Positions 46,380-57,185 of a stretch of 64,000 nucleotides of DNA are shown here, piece by piece (position 1 is the stretch's first letter; each line of letters opens with the position of its first letter). The translations under genes and the position numbers were made by a program. The DNA lies in NCBI GenBank assembly GCA_958450325.1, contig OY288239.1, forward strand, positions 42,033,811 to 42,097,810. Reading direction: 5' to 3'. The stretch comes from Agrostemma githago (Eukaryota; Streptophyta; Magnoliopsida; Caryophyllales; Caryophyllaceae). The notes beneath the pieces are model-generated. The model was not told the DNA's origin. It saw nothing but the letters and a program-made list of their open reading frames with translations, and did no database searches.

Positions 46380-46965
46380 GATACTGACACGCTCGTTGGA
46401 GTCTTATACCTCCACAGCAATTTATGCCTAACGGGTCTTAGTTATCCGAAAGGCATTGGAGTCTTATACCTCCACAGCAATTTTTGCCTAACGGGTCTTA
46501 GTTATCAGAAAGGCATTGGAGTCTTATACCTCCAAAGCAATTTTTGCCTAACGGGGCTTAGTTATCCGAAAGGCATTGAAGTCTTATACCTCCGCATGCC
46601 TAACGGGTCTTAGCTATCCATGAGGCATTGGAGTCTTATACCTCCACAACAATTTTTTTGTCTAACTGGTCTTAGTTATCCGAGAGGCATTGAAGTCTTA
46701 TACCTCCACAACAATTTTTGCCTAACGGTTCTTAATTATCCGAAAGGCATTGGAGTCTTATACCTCCACAACAATTTTTGCCTAACGGGTCTTAGTTATC
46801 CGAGAGGCATTGGAGTCTTATACCTCCACAACAATTTTTGCCTAACGGGTCTTGGTTATCCGAGAGGCATTGGAGTCTTATACCTCCACAACAATTTTTG
46901 CCTGACGGGTCTTAGTTATCCGGAAGGCATTGAAGTCTTATACCTCCACAACGATTTTAATTCGA
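46380..46965. repeat. tandem array C, unit about 60 bp, about ten copies
   Basis: Repeats of GCCTAACGGGTCTTAGTTAT plus GGCATTGGAGTCTTATACC. The minus-strand sister has only a single matching CTAAGACCCGTTG near 18361, so this unit was amplified only in E2. Confidence 0.88.
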
Positions 46966-47760
46966 GCGGAGACTGATGCTCTCGAAAGAGTCTTATACCT
47001 CCACAACAATTTTAGTTTGAGCGGAGACTGACGCCCTCGAAGAAGTCTTATACCTCCACAGCAATTTTAATTCGAGTGGAGACTGACGCCCTCGAATATT
47101 TTATCTTGTGTTATTTTGTCCAAGGGGTCATAAGCATCCCGAAGATGATTGTCCGAGTGGAGACTGACAACCTCGAACATTTTATCTTGTTCTGTTTTGT
47201 CCTAGGGGTCATAGGCATCCCGAAGGCAGCTGTTCGAGTGGAGACTGACGCCCTCGAACATTTTACATCGTTTCATTTTGTCCGATGGGTCATAAGCATC
47301 CCGAAGACGATTGTTCGAGTGGTGACTGACGCCCTCGAACATTTTATCTTCTTCTGTTTTGTGTTAGGGGTCATAGGCATCCCGAAGGCAGTTGTTCGAG
47401 TGGAGACTGACGCCCTCGAAATTTTATCTTGTTGTGTTTTGTCCAAGGGGTCATAGGCATCCCGAAGGCAGCTATTCGAGTGGAGACTGACGCCCTCAAA
47501 TATTTTACCTTGTTTCATTTTGCCCAAGGGGTCATAGGCATCCAAAAGGCAGTTGTTCGAGTGGAGACTGACGCCCTCTAACATTTTATCTTGTTTTGTT
47601 TTATCCAAAGGGGTCATAGGCATCCCGAAGGCAGCCGTTCGAGTGGAGACTGACACCCTCGAACATTTCATTTTATTTTTGTGCCCAAGAGATCATAAGC
47701 ATCTCAAAAGGCATTTCATTGAGTCTGCGGGGTCATAGGCATCCCAAAGACAAGTGTTCG
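46966..47760. repeat. tandem array A of E2, unit about 80 bp, about nine copies
   Basis: Repeats of GTGGAGACTGACGCCCTCGA plus GGGGTCATAGGCATCCCGAA, the reverse counterpart of the array at 17240-18110. Confidence 0.88.
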
Positions 47761-48087
47761 AATGGAAGCTGACATATCAAACATTTTCCACATGCACGCT
47801 TAACGCGTCACACACACACACGATAGATGAGCTCGGAATGATTCTTGAGCATCCAAAGAGGCAAAACAAACAAACATGAAGAACCTAGAGCAAGATGACT
47901 AACATCGGCCCGGGCCCAAGCAAGCAACCACAGGCAAAGACGTCAGGTACGGTTTCTGAACTTTGGCTGGCGAGCCTCAACACGTAGTCTAACGAACTTA
48001 AAGCGACCCGACCGGACAGCCACCAGGTCGTAATCCTTGATTGACCTGGGTGGCTATGCTTTGACTTTTGCCTTGTCCAAGCTTCAA
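47761..48087 (+). other. 3' untranslated stretch of E2 before the PPT
   Basis: Reverse counterpart of 16884-17239. The minus frame 47885-48112 is a shadow of this shared sequence. No gene is seen. Confidence 0.5.
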
Positions 48088-48103
48088 TAAAAATGGGGGC
48101 TTC
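48088..48103 (+). promoter_or_regulatory. polypurine tract of Tat-like element E2
   Basis: TAAAAATGGGGGCTTC directly precedes the LTR start TGTAGACACC at 48104. Confidence 0.8.
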
Positions 48104-50234
48104 TGTAGACACCTAGATTTGGACCTGGTGGCTGCAGGAGTGCCCAACAAACACCCGATGACGATCGGATTGCAACGCGATGCAGGTTCGCGATGTTTTA
48201 GATAGTTTTTCTATAGAACATATCAAATAAATTACTCGGAAAAATTAAGCTAACATCTTGGTAGCCTTAGTCGTGTCGTTACGGTCGCATAGACACTAAT
48301 TAAAGTCAATTCTGACACCGGGACCCCGAGTCGGTCCCGAAACTCGAACCGAGTCAGCACCGCGCCAAGCGAACCCCGGGATGCACACCCAAGGCCCACT
48401 ACACACGACGGCGCTAGGTCAAACCCGGGGAAGACTTAATCCTCAAGCTTCATATTATACACCCAACTCTCGGTTTTAGAAAGTATCAAAATCGTATCTC
48501 CAAAACTCCGAGCGCCTCACCTTGCGCGCCTGTGTCTTCCCGCGCTTAAACCCAGGCGCCTGAGTTCTGGTGCGCCTGGGCTCAGGCGCCTATCCGGGTG
48601 ACGAGGACCGAAAAACACCTATAAATACCCCCTCCACCCCCTCATTTCGACACACAATTTTCGATTCTCTCTTCCCTCTTTACTCGTAAAGATTTTCTCG
48701 CTAAGGGCTCGCACTCCGACACCCGAGGAAAACGATCCACTTGATCGTAGTTCCGATAAAGCGACATCGACGCTACTCCTCACTTTCAAGCACTCCACTC
48801 GATCCCGAAGTGCCTGTGTTCGACTAGCCATTTTAGTCTTGCAACGGAGTTCTGCCGGATTAGCCGCGGAACCAGCCAGTAGTAGCGGAGCTCTGCCAGA
48901 ATAGGCGCAGGAAGGGCCAACGGTAACGAAACTCTACCAAAATCGCCGGGCAAGCTAGGAGGATCCGCCTTTGAAGTCGAGTCGTCACTAGGTTGTCATC
49001 TAAACAAAACTTTACATCCTCGCACCTTTATTATTATGCATTACGATAATGTCAAACGTGGACACTAGGTCCACTACACTTACTAAAACACGTAACGTCC
49101 CAACTTTAACCGCAAACACTAAAATACCCTAAATAGACCCGAGTAATTCCGAGATCCGTTCTCAACTATCTATGCATCGTGTCCCGTTTACTGTATACTC
49201 CGAGGGTGCAACTCCTCACAATGTGATTTACTGACATTGGCATTTACAGTTTTTCGTATGATTTATTGCTTTTATGACTTAATAATCGCATGCTAAATCA
49301 GCTAACACAGAGTTCAAAATGTAAATAAGCTAAAAATGAACAAAATGATGGTCGGTTTCCGCATTAGTTCTGGTGCTCACTTTACTAGGTTCGATGCATC
49401 GCTACTAATACCGGTATTCCACAAGAACGACTAATATCCGTATTATCACGTTAAAACTGATTTGCTAATACCTATAATATTTACGTGCATCTTTTCATGG
49501 CCTGCCTGTCACGTTAAATCGCATGCAAAGAATGTAAACACAACTAGTTCGACGACAAAACTTACTTGTCCTTAAACAACCGACATAGCAAAAGGTATAG
49601 GGTGAAAACAATGGATGTTACAGTACTTCCACCACAACAAAAGAACAAAGTTATCAGTCCACCGATTGATTAGTAAAGGCCGTTATAGTGTGGGCGGGAT
49701 TGGGTGTCGATATCTATCGGATGTTGGCTTCCCAATACGTACCGTCACCCCTTACTCAGAATCGACGGTTTTCGGATGTCCGAAACCATTGGCAATGAGA
49801 GTTATTCCAGGCATGGAGTGCTTAAGGGTACAAGTCTTTATCTTTAGGTCCCGTGTCCCTTAACTTTGAGCCGGCTAGAGATCAAAGTTGACTTGAACGG
49901 TTTCCGAGTCCCCATAATTGACTCGGTGTCGACTCCACAAATTGGCAACGAATTCAGTTCACTAAAAAGGTTGCCTTACCAAATAAATCGGCCTTTAAAC
50001 ATTTACAACCACGACTCGATCGATTCCAAATGAAAACACGGGTGCCCGCACCCGTCTAGTACAAGTCCGGATCGTCATCCAAATCGAGGTCCGAAACATC
50101 GCCCCATACGCGAGATCGGACCGGCCCCTGTCAGGGAGGGAGCCGCATAGGTGGCCGTCGCCACACGTTGAAAAACCGTGTCGGTCCCGTGCGGGCGCGC
50201 GCGGGGCGCCGGGCGGTGCGGACGTCCGTCCACA
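48104..50234 (+). repeat. 3' LTR of Tat-like element E2 (2,131 bp)
   Basis: Starts TGTAGACACCTAGATTTGG and ends GTCCGTCCACA. It is inverted relative to, and homologous with, the LTR at 14715-16872. A GC-rich end (CGGGCGGTGCGGACGTCC) is shared by all three Tat-like LTRs here. Sequence after 50234 is unrelated. Confidence 0.85.
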
Positions 50235-52227
50235 TAAGCCTTTTTATGATTATAGTGCATTATATAATCATAATAAACCTATTATTCACTATATATAGAG
50301 TTTATAAAATGTAATTATTATTCTACACTATATATTTTAATATTGTTTATTATTACGTGTACTTAGTTAATCATATGAACATATCTTTTTAATAAAAAAA
50401 ATCTAACAGTAATCGAATTTAGGAGTGGTAACTTATCATCCTAATCCCTTATTTGATCAATTATTTATACATTTATTATGTAAGAAACAAACACGTCTAT
50501 TAATACTATCATGAAATTTAATTACTCATATCTCTATATATACACGCTACGTACAATATGTTTTTGATTTTTATTTATGTCAAATTGAGTCTCTTACTTT
50601 ACATTGATATGTCAATATTATTATCATTGATACTCTTACCTTCAACGACTTGGTGTTATTATCATTGTCACTAAAAATTGGCCAGTGCAACGCACGGATT
50701 TTCCATTAACAATTTCGACGAAACAAGCATAAATTAGATTTTACGGCAAATATCAAAATAAACCATTTAACGTCTTTTATTTATTAAAAAATTAAACAAA
50801 TTTAGAATATCATAAGGGGTCATTTAAGTTATAAAAGTTCAGATTTCAGAAATCTCAAAATAGCTTGAAAATAATTTATTAAAGCTAAAACGGAATATTT
50901 TAACGGTAATTCGCAGCTTTGCTCAAAAATCAATAATATCATTTAAGGGCTTCAATAGATATTATAAAATTTATATAAAATAGTTAAAATACATATTTGG
51001 ACATTCTGTACAAAAAAATAAATTTTCAAAGCTATGTAAACTCGGTTTTTAAAGGATTTTCATGTTAATCTTCTAATCTCGATAATAACGATTAATAAAA
51101 ATAGTAAATATCAAATGATTTAATCGTTAATATCCAAAAATTATTATTAAACATAAAAATTGAGATTTTACAGAAACTTATACTTTTCCCAAAATACAAA
51201 AATTCCAGAATTCATAAAATTTAGTAAAACCATCTTTTAAGCCCTGTTTTCACAATTAACGATCTTTTTAATAAAATTGTCGTTCCTAATTCTTTTATTA
51301 AAACACTAAAATCATTACACAAGGCCAACTACGCACATGAAGCACACCCTAAACTAGACATTGGTTAACGGTTCACCGCACAAGCAAAGAGCCCGCCAAC
51401 GAAGCAACCCGGACATCGCTCACGCGATTCACAGAACAGTACATTATGAAGGTCTGATTTCCCTTGATCCACGAGCCTAATAATAGCCCCATAGGCGAGG
51501 AAAGAACACCCCACCAAAGCACAACTAGGCGCGAAATGAGACGGGGTAACGCCTCTCCTTAAGGGACTTCAGATTAGGGACATTTGGCCGGATTTCATTA
51601 AGGGATGTAGGAGAACCACTTGAAGGCAACAAACTTGCTTGGATACATCACATTGTAGGTGGGGAGGGGAAGCTTGAGACTCATCGCCGTCTACCACCTT
51701 AGTAACCGAAAGATCGGCTTTCCGGACGTTACGTAGGACGTACCGCATACCCAATTGGGACAACGATCAAGACTCGTCTCTTGCAACCCCCCGTGTTGCG
51801 GCCGACTCAACATTTCGTCCCGTCTAAAATGGATATCCTGGAAGCCTGGGTGTCGAATTTATCTAGCCCGATGACTCATCCCTTGCCAACCTGCCCGTGG
51901 TCCTAGAAGCTTGGGGATTTCGTCACCGTCTACCACCGTAGTAACCGGAAGACCGGCTTTTTGGACGTTACGTAGACCGTACCGCATACCCAATCGGGAC
52001 AACGATCAAAGACTCAATCCGCTGCAACACAACACACGGTGAACACAAGACACAAGCCCATCGACAACGGGAAACGCCTCTCTCTTGTCACCGATGTAAA
52101 GCAAACCCGTTCAGAGAGGTGTTGTTCCAAGGGAGATCATTTCAAAAAAAATGAAAACGATTCCCAAGGTCCTCACTCAGCATAGCAGGCCAACGATACC
52201 GTTGCGACATCGAGGTCGATTTACACT
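50235..52227. other. unassigned AT-rich DNA with a 95-bp direct duplication
   Basis: No ORF, LTR border or terminal repeat is found. The first 1.1 kb is AT-rich and contains CAGTGCAACGCACGGATTTT near 50685. Two direct copies of a block containing GTAACCG(A/G)AAGA(T/C)CGGC and CCGCATACCCAAT lie at about 51685-51780 and 51920-52015. It separates the 3' ends of E2 and E1 and may be older flanking DNA. Confidence 0.5.
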
Positions 52228-53268
52228 TGTGGACGTCCGTCCGCACCGCTTTTTCAACGTGTGGACCTAGTTTTTTCAGCTTAGCGGGATGGACCTGGTT
52301 TTTTCAACGTGTGGCGGCAACCACCCACGCGGCCCCCTTCCTGTCGGGGGGCGGTCCGATCTCGCGTACGGGGCGAACTCTCGGACCTCGATTCGGATGA
52401 CGATCCGGACTTGTACTAGACGGGTGCGGGCACCCGTGTTTCCGTTTGGAATCGATCGAGTCGTGGTTCTAAATGTTTAAAGGCAGATTCATTTGGTAAG
52501 GCGACCTTTTTAGTGAACTGAATTTGTTGCCAATTTGTGGGGTCGCCACCGAGTCAATTATGGGGACTCGGAAACCGTTCAAGTCAACTTTAATCCTTAG
52601 CCGGCTCAAAGTTGAGGGGCACGAGACCTAAAGATAAAGACTTGTACCCTTAAGCACTCCATGCCTGGAATGACTCTCATTGCCAACGGTTTCGGACATC
52701 CGGAAACCGTCGATTCTGAGTAAGGGGTGAGGGTACTTATTGGGAAGCCAACATCCGATAGATGTCAACACCCAATCCCGCCCGCACTATAGCGGCCTCT
52801 ACTAATCAATCAGTGAGCTGATAACCTATTTCTTTTGTTGTGGCAGAAATATTGTAACATCCGTTGTTTTCACCCTATGCCTTTTGCTACGTCGGTTGTG
52901 TAAGGACAAGTAAGTTTTGTCGTCAAAGTAGTTGTATTTACATTCTTTGCATGCGATTTCACGTGACAAGCAGGCCATGAAAAGATGCACGTAGGAGAGC
53001 AGAGAGTACTAATATTATACGTATTAGCAAATCAGTTTTATTGCGATAATACGAATATTAGTCATTCTCGTGATATACCTTACCTGGTATTCTGCTTAAG
53101 ATGCGTCGGCTCGGTATTAATAGTGATGCGTCGAACCTAACAAGGCGAGCACCCGGACTAATACGGAACCCGACCATCACTTTGTTCAGTTTTAGTTATT
53201 TTACGTTTTGAATTCCGTGTTTTGGTGATTTAGCATGCGATTATAAGGTCATAAAAGCGGTAAATCAT
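52228..53268 (-). repeat. 3' LTR of Tat-like element E1, truncated
   Basis: Matches 14715-15745, ending CGTCCACA (minus) at 52228. Near 52250-52310 a GC-rich block is replaced by a short duplication (CAACGTGTGG twice). About 1.1 kb of the LTR 5' side is missing. At 53269 it joins sequence equivalent to the C-terminal end of gene Y, so the arrays, the PMD gene and most of Y were lost in one deletion. Confidence 0.8.
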
Positions 53269-54078
53269 ACAACAAAAAGGTTGGACCCGTAGAGCTCAAC
53301 CATTTTGTATTATGTATTATTAGTTGGTATTATGTGGCGTATTAGTACTAGTTTTTGTGGAGTTTTGACACGTTGTTGATTTCCGGGATGTCCGGGTTTC
53401 AGATGCTTGATGTAAATGTCTCGACAAAGGCTCGAGTTAACCGAATTTTGTTATTAATGAGAATCACACTGTTATTATTATTATTTTTTTTCTTTTTTTT
53501 TTTTGTTGTGGCTTGCAACTCGATTCTTCATTTTACCCGGAGCGCCCTTTCGGGTTTTCACTCCATCCTCGGCTCACCCTTTTTCTTTTTTTTTTCTTTT
53601 TTTTTTGCTTTTTTTTACGGCTCGCAACTCGATTCTTCATTTTGCCAGGGGCGCCCTTTCGGGTTTTCAGCCCGTCCTCGGCTCGTCATTTTTTTTGACG
53701 ACGGCTCGCAACTCGATTCTTCATTTTGTCTGGGGCGCCCTTTCAGGTTTTCACCCCGTCCTCGGCTCGTCGTTTATGCTTCGTCATTTTAAATCACTCA
53801 TTGGCCGGGTCGTGGGGAGAGTCCCGGCTTGTACATGAGTCGAGTAATCGATTTTTTGTTTGTTTGGTTGTTCGGTTGTACCCGGAGAAGGGTTGCCTAC
53901 GTATTCGCTTTTAGACGGAATCAAACCATGTTCGTAGTTCTTTTGAAAAATGTGAGTGATTTTGCTTTAGACTCATTTATGCCATTTATCGATGCCATGG
54001 ATTTTTTTGTGTCGTTTTGTCTTTTTTTTTGCTAGGCTTCTCCCTAAGTCGGAGGTCGGGATGCGGTTGTCAGGGTGT
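53269..54078 (-). other. post-integrase region of E1 with three tandem units and T-rich interruptions
   Basis: Reverse counterpart of 24000-24800. Three units contain CAACTCGATTCTTCATTTT with CCTTTCGGGTTTTCA, separated by T-runs of up to about 15. The edge at 53269-53370 matches the C-terminal end of antisense gene Y. Phe-rich frames here are composition artefacts. Confidence 0.7.
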
Positions 54079-54680
54079 CTACAAGTAGTATCGTTTGAGA
54101 TGGTCCATGTTGGTTGGAGTGGAAAACTCTTGACCGTCTAGGTCGGTGAGGATCACGGCGCCCCCCGAGAGTATTTTCTTAACGAGGTAGGGGCCCGCCC
54201 AATTTGGTTTGAATTTCCCTTTAGGGTCGACCGGAAGAGGTGCTCTAATGGATTTGATTACTAAATCTCCCTCGTGTATGTTTCGAGATTTCACTCGTTT
54301 GTTAAAGGCTCGTTGGATTCGTTGCTGGTAAGCTTGTACGTTGGATAAGGCATGTATCCTACGCTCGTCTTGATAATGGTGATCGGGCATGTTTATCAGT
54401 GAGGCTAGTTTTGATAATGCGTCAGCGAATTGGTTTTCTTCGCGGGGTATGTTTATGAAGTCAATTTCGGTGAATTCCCGGGACATTGTTTCCACTTTGG
54501 TTTGGTATGGGGTTAGGCTTTCGCTATAAACCTTCCAGGTACCCGTGGCTTGGTTGACTACTAAGGATGAATCTACGTGTACTCTAAGGTTTTTAACTCC
54601 CAGAGATATGGCTGCTTTTAGTCCTATTAGGTAGGCTTTGTATTTGGCTATGTAGGGGAAGTCTAGTTTGATGGAGGTTC
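54079..54680 (-). pseudogene. RNase H fused in frame to the integrase C-terminus (E1 pol remnant)
   Basis: The minus frame reads an RNase H segment (LGVKNLRVHVDSSLVVNQAT, then IPREENQFADALSKLASLI) followed directly by the pol C-terminal block (QAYQQRIQRAFNKRVKSR, FKPNWAGPYLVKKILSGGAV, STPTNMDHLKRYYL). The integrase zinc finger and DDE core that normally lie between are absent, and the joint near 54390 keeps the frame. Reverse transcriptase and protease are also missing upstream. It is a deletion derivative that could not integrate by itself. Confidence 0.85.
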
Positions 54681-55161
54681 ATTCGTTGCAAGATTATTTT
54701 TGTTTGGTTAGAGGGGGTCAGTGATGGGTTGAACCTAGGGTTGTTGTTCCCAATCTCTTTTTTTTTCCTCAGGGTGAAGTTAAGTGGGCTGTTTGTGGTA
54801 GCTCTTGCGTTTTAGTCATTTGTCATCGATAATTGGCATAAAGTCGAGCTTTTTTAAGCGTTAAAGTAAGCTGTTGAAAGAAATTAAGCGATTGTCGAGG
54901 CATGCTTTTTAAAAAAGAGAGTTGTTTTATTAATAGATAGTAAAACGGGCTAGATGCCCGTGATTTGTTTTTGAGGGAGGTGGAGGACATGTTCCCTCGC
55001 ACCTCCCTAGACTCAATAGAAAAAAAAACGTTATTGTTATTATTATTAAGTCTAGGCCCTAAGATGAACTAGACTACTACTAAGATCGAATCTTCGCCTT
55101 TAGGGGTTGGCCATAATGGCTTGGTCACATCGTGACGCTAACCTTAGATACTCTTCAGGCT
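54681..55161. other. rearranged E1 interior between gag and RNase H
   Basis: Here RT and protease should lie, but I see no motif. A short block ATCGATAATTGGCATAAA near 54828 repeats, in opposite orientation, a block of the post-integrase region (near 53976), suggesting a small inversion or a second insertion. Confidence 0.4.
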
Positions 55162-55321
55162 TCAATGTCCGTCACATCCTTCGGGGGATGTTCCCCTTGA
55201 GGGACGTCTAGGGTTTCTTCTTATGGGTAACTTGTTGCGGGGCTTAAAGTGACTCGTGACAACTACTGATGTTAAAATCTCCCCTTCAGCCACCAACAAG
55301 GTGAAGTCTGCCTTTTGTCGC
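55162..55321 (-). pseudogene. gag fragment of E1 (C-side of the Athila-like insertion)
   Basis: Minus frame from 55321: GCGAC, then QKADFTLLVAEGEILTSV, then SHFKPRNKLP, to a stop at 55162. The GCGAC (GTCGC on plus) is the target duplication of the Athila-like element. In frame it follows the fragment ending at 12484. No diagnostic motif is present. The assignment rests on continuity of frame and position. Confidence 0.55.
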
Positions 55322-56890
55322 TGATAAGTGTAGTTTGTAGTGCCTAATTTACTGTATTTTGGTCCCATTTTCCTTGTGGAATCGCTCCTTGGGAGCGGTT
55401 TATGGGCTACTTATGCTTCCTTTAGCTCGTTTCAGGTTCCCGAGACCACTCATGAAGAGTTGGAGCGATTCCGACTCAATACATACACCTTTTGGAGCCA
55501 ACAAAGTGAAGGAACGATCACTCGATGCCTTGGATTCGACCCCGAGACCTTGGGACCCAATCCCGAGCCTCCGAGACCCGATCCTGAGTCCCGAGAATCG
55601 ATGAGAAACCCATGAGAACCAAGGAGGGACCAAAAAGATCATAATGGAGGCCTACAATGTCCTTCCCGGGCGGGATGATGCCTTCCCGATCGGGAAGGAG
55701 TGCACAATTGAAGATGGTTCTGTTTTGAGGCCTTCCCGACCGAGAAAGGGGCCTTCCCGACCGGGAAGGGGTCCTTCCCGACCGAAACCAATCCTTCCCG
55801 ACCGGGAAGGGTCAGATACAGACCCGCGTCACTTGTTTCATCTCCCTACTCATTGTAACCCTATATATACCCCTCCTCTTGTATTCCTATGTTATGTTCT
55901 TCATTACCCATAAACCCTAGACTACTTTAGCATAGTTTAGCATAGCTTAGTGTAGATTAGTCGGTAATTAGTCCTTAATCTTAGCTCTTGTATTAAGGGA
56001 ATTCTTGAAGAATCCAACCAAGATTGACAACCTTGGGTGATGTATTTGGGTTTTCTCTTTTATGCAAGTTTTTCCTTCTTCCATTCATCTTGTTAGTAGG
56101 TATAATCTTCTTTTCCCTTCTCTTAATCTAGTTTGTTCCTTCAAGTTTCAATCTTTGATTATTGTTTACTGTTCTTGATTGTTCTTCATGGATGTTTTTA
56201 TGTTTGTGATGTTTCCTCTTGTTTATGTTAATCTTTGTTTGATTATGAGTGATTAGATTCCTTGTGGGGTTAGTAGGAGGATTAAGTGTGGATTATGGGT
56301 GATTAGGGCTTGATTATGGGTAAAGGGTGAATCTTTGTTGTTAGTCACATGTTGGGCACACTATGTGTTTGTTGAAATGCTTGTTTGAGTTGTAGTGGCC
56401 ATGCTTCTCATGCTAGTCTTCCTCTACTCATTGTTTGTCTAGTATGTGATTATGTTGAGAATAGTCTTAGACACAAGAGTGTGGACTAGGGTTTAGACGC
56501 GAGAGCGCGAACCCACCTTGACATCGGTCTACGTAGCGAGAGCCCGGATCGACTCTAGCAACTAGGAGACACCTACACCCTTAATTACCCAAATCATCCT
56601 ACGATGCTTATGAACCCGACCTAACCCTACTCTTTCCTCGTTCGACTTCTTTAGTTCGATAGATTCGTTTAGCCTTAGTTGTTACCCCTAGCTTAGCCAT
56701 AGTCTTAGTTCATTCCCTTCTTATCGTTCTAGTCTAGTTTAGCGTCGAGACCTAGTTAAGTCTTTAGGTGGAACTTGGTCCAAACCCTCTTTACCGTCCC
56801 CGTGGATTCAACCCTACTTGCCCTAGCTACCCTCTAGGAATAGTCGGTTTTATATTTGATCGGTGGGATCCACGACAAATCCCACCATCA
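55322..56890 (+). repeat. 5' LTR of the Athila-like element, uninterrupted (1,569 bp)
   Basis: TGATAAGTGTAG to CCCACCATCA, preceded by target bases GTCGC (55317-55321). It is collinear without indels with the 3' LTR at 7004-12483, apart from the nested insertion. By eye, roughly two dozen substitutions separate them. It contains the CCGACCGG palindrome cluster (about 55664-55810) and a TATATATACCCC promoter-like block near 55863. Confidence 0.92.
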
Positions 56891-56892
56891 AT

Positions 56893-56911
56893 TTGGCGCC
56901 GTTGTCGGGGA
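56893..56911 (+). promoter_or_regulatory. primer binding site (tRNA-Asp type) of the Athila-like element
   Basis: TTTGGCGCCGTTGTCGGGGA follows the LTR end by one base. It differs from the usual TGGCGCCGTTGCCGGGGA at one position (T for C), which may weaken priming. Confidence 0.88.
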
Positions 56912-57185
56912 TGGTGCTAGTTTAGACCTTGTTTGCCTAGTCACTTGACTTTGTCTTTTGTTTTGTGTTTTTCTTTTTTTTGTTCCCTTGCTTCTTGTGT
57001 GTGAAGTTTATTTCTCTCTTGTCTAGTGCCCAAAAAGCACTAGACTTCTCACGTTTGCTCTTAGTCTACAGTTTGTGCTTAGAGGTGGTGACCATCTTCT
57101 TCTTGCAACTTAGAGCCGCTTTAACGGACAGTTACTAGATTGAGAGGTCCTCAACCGGGTACGAGCCGCGATTTTCGAGTTTAAT
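56912..57185 (+). other. leader between PBS and gag-like ORF
   Basis: 274 bp of T-rich sequence without an ORF. The usual position of packaging signals, none of which I can identify. Confidence 0.5.

Noticed and set aside
47273..47671. Repetitive 126-132 aa frames on both strands over the array
   Set aside because: The ~80-bp repeat unit happens to stay open. Periodic peptides on both strands are a product of the tandem repeat.
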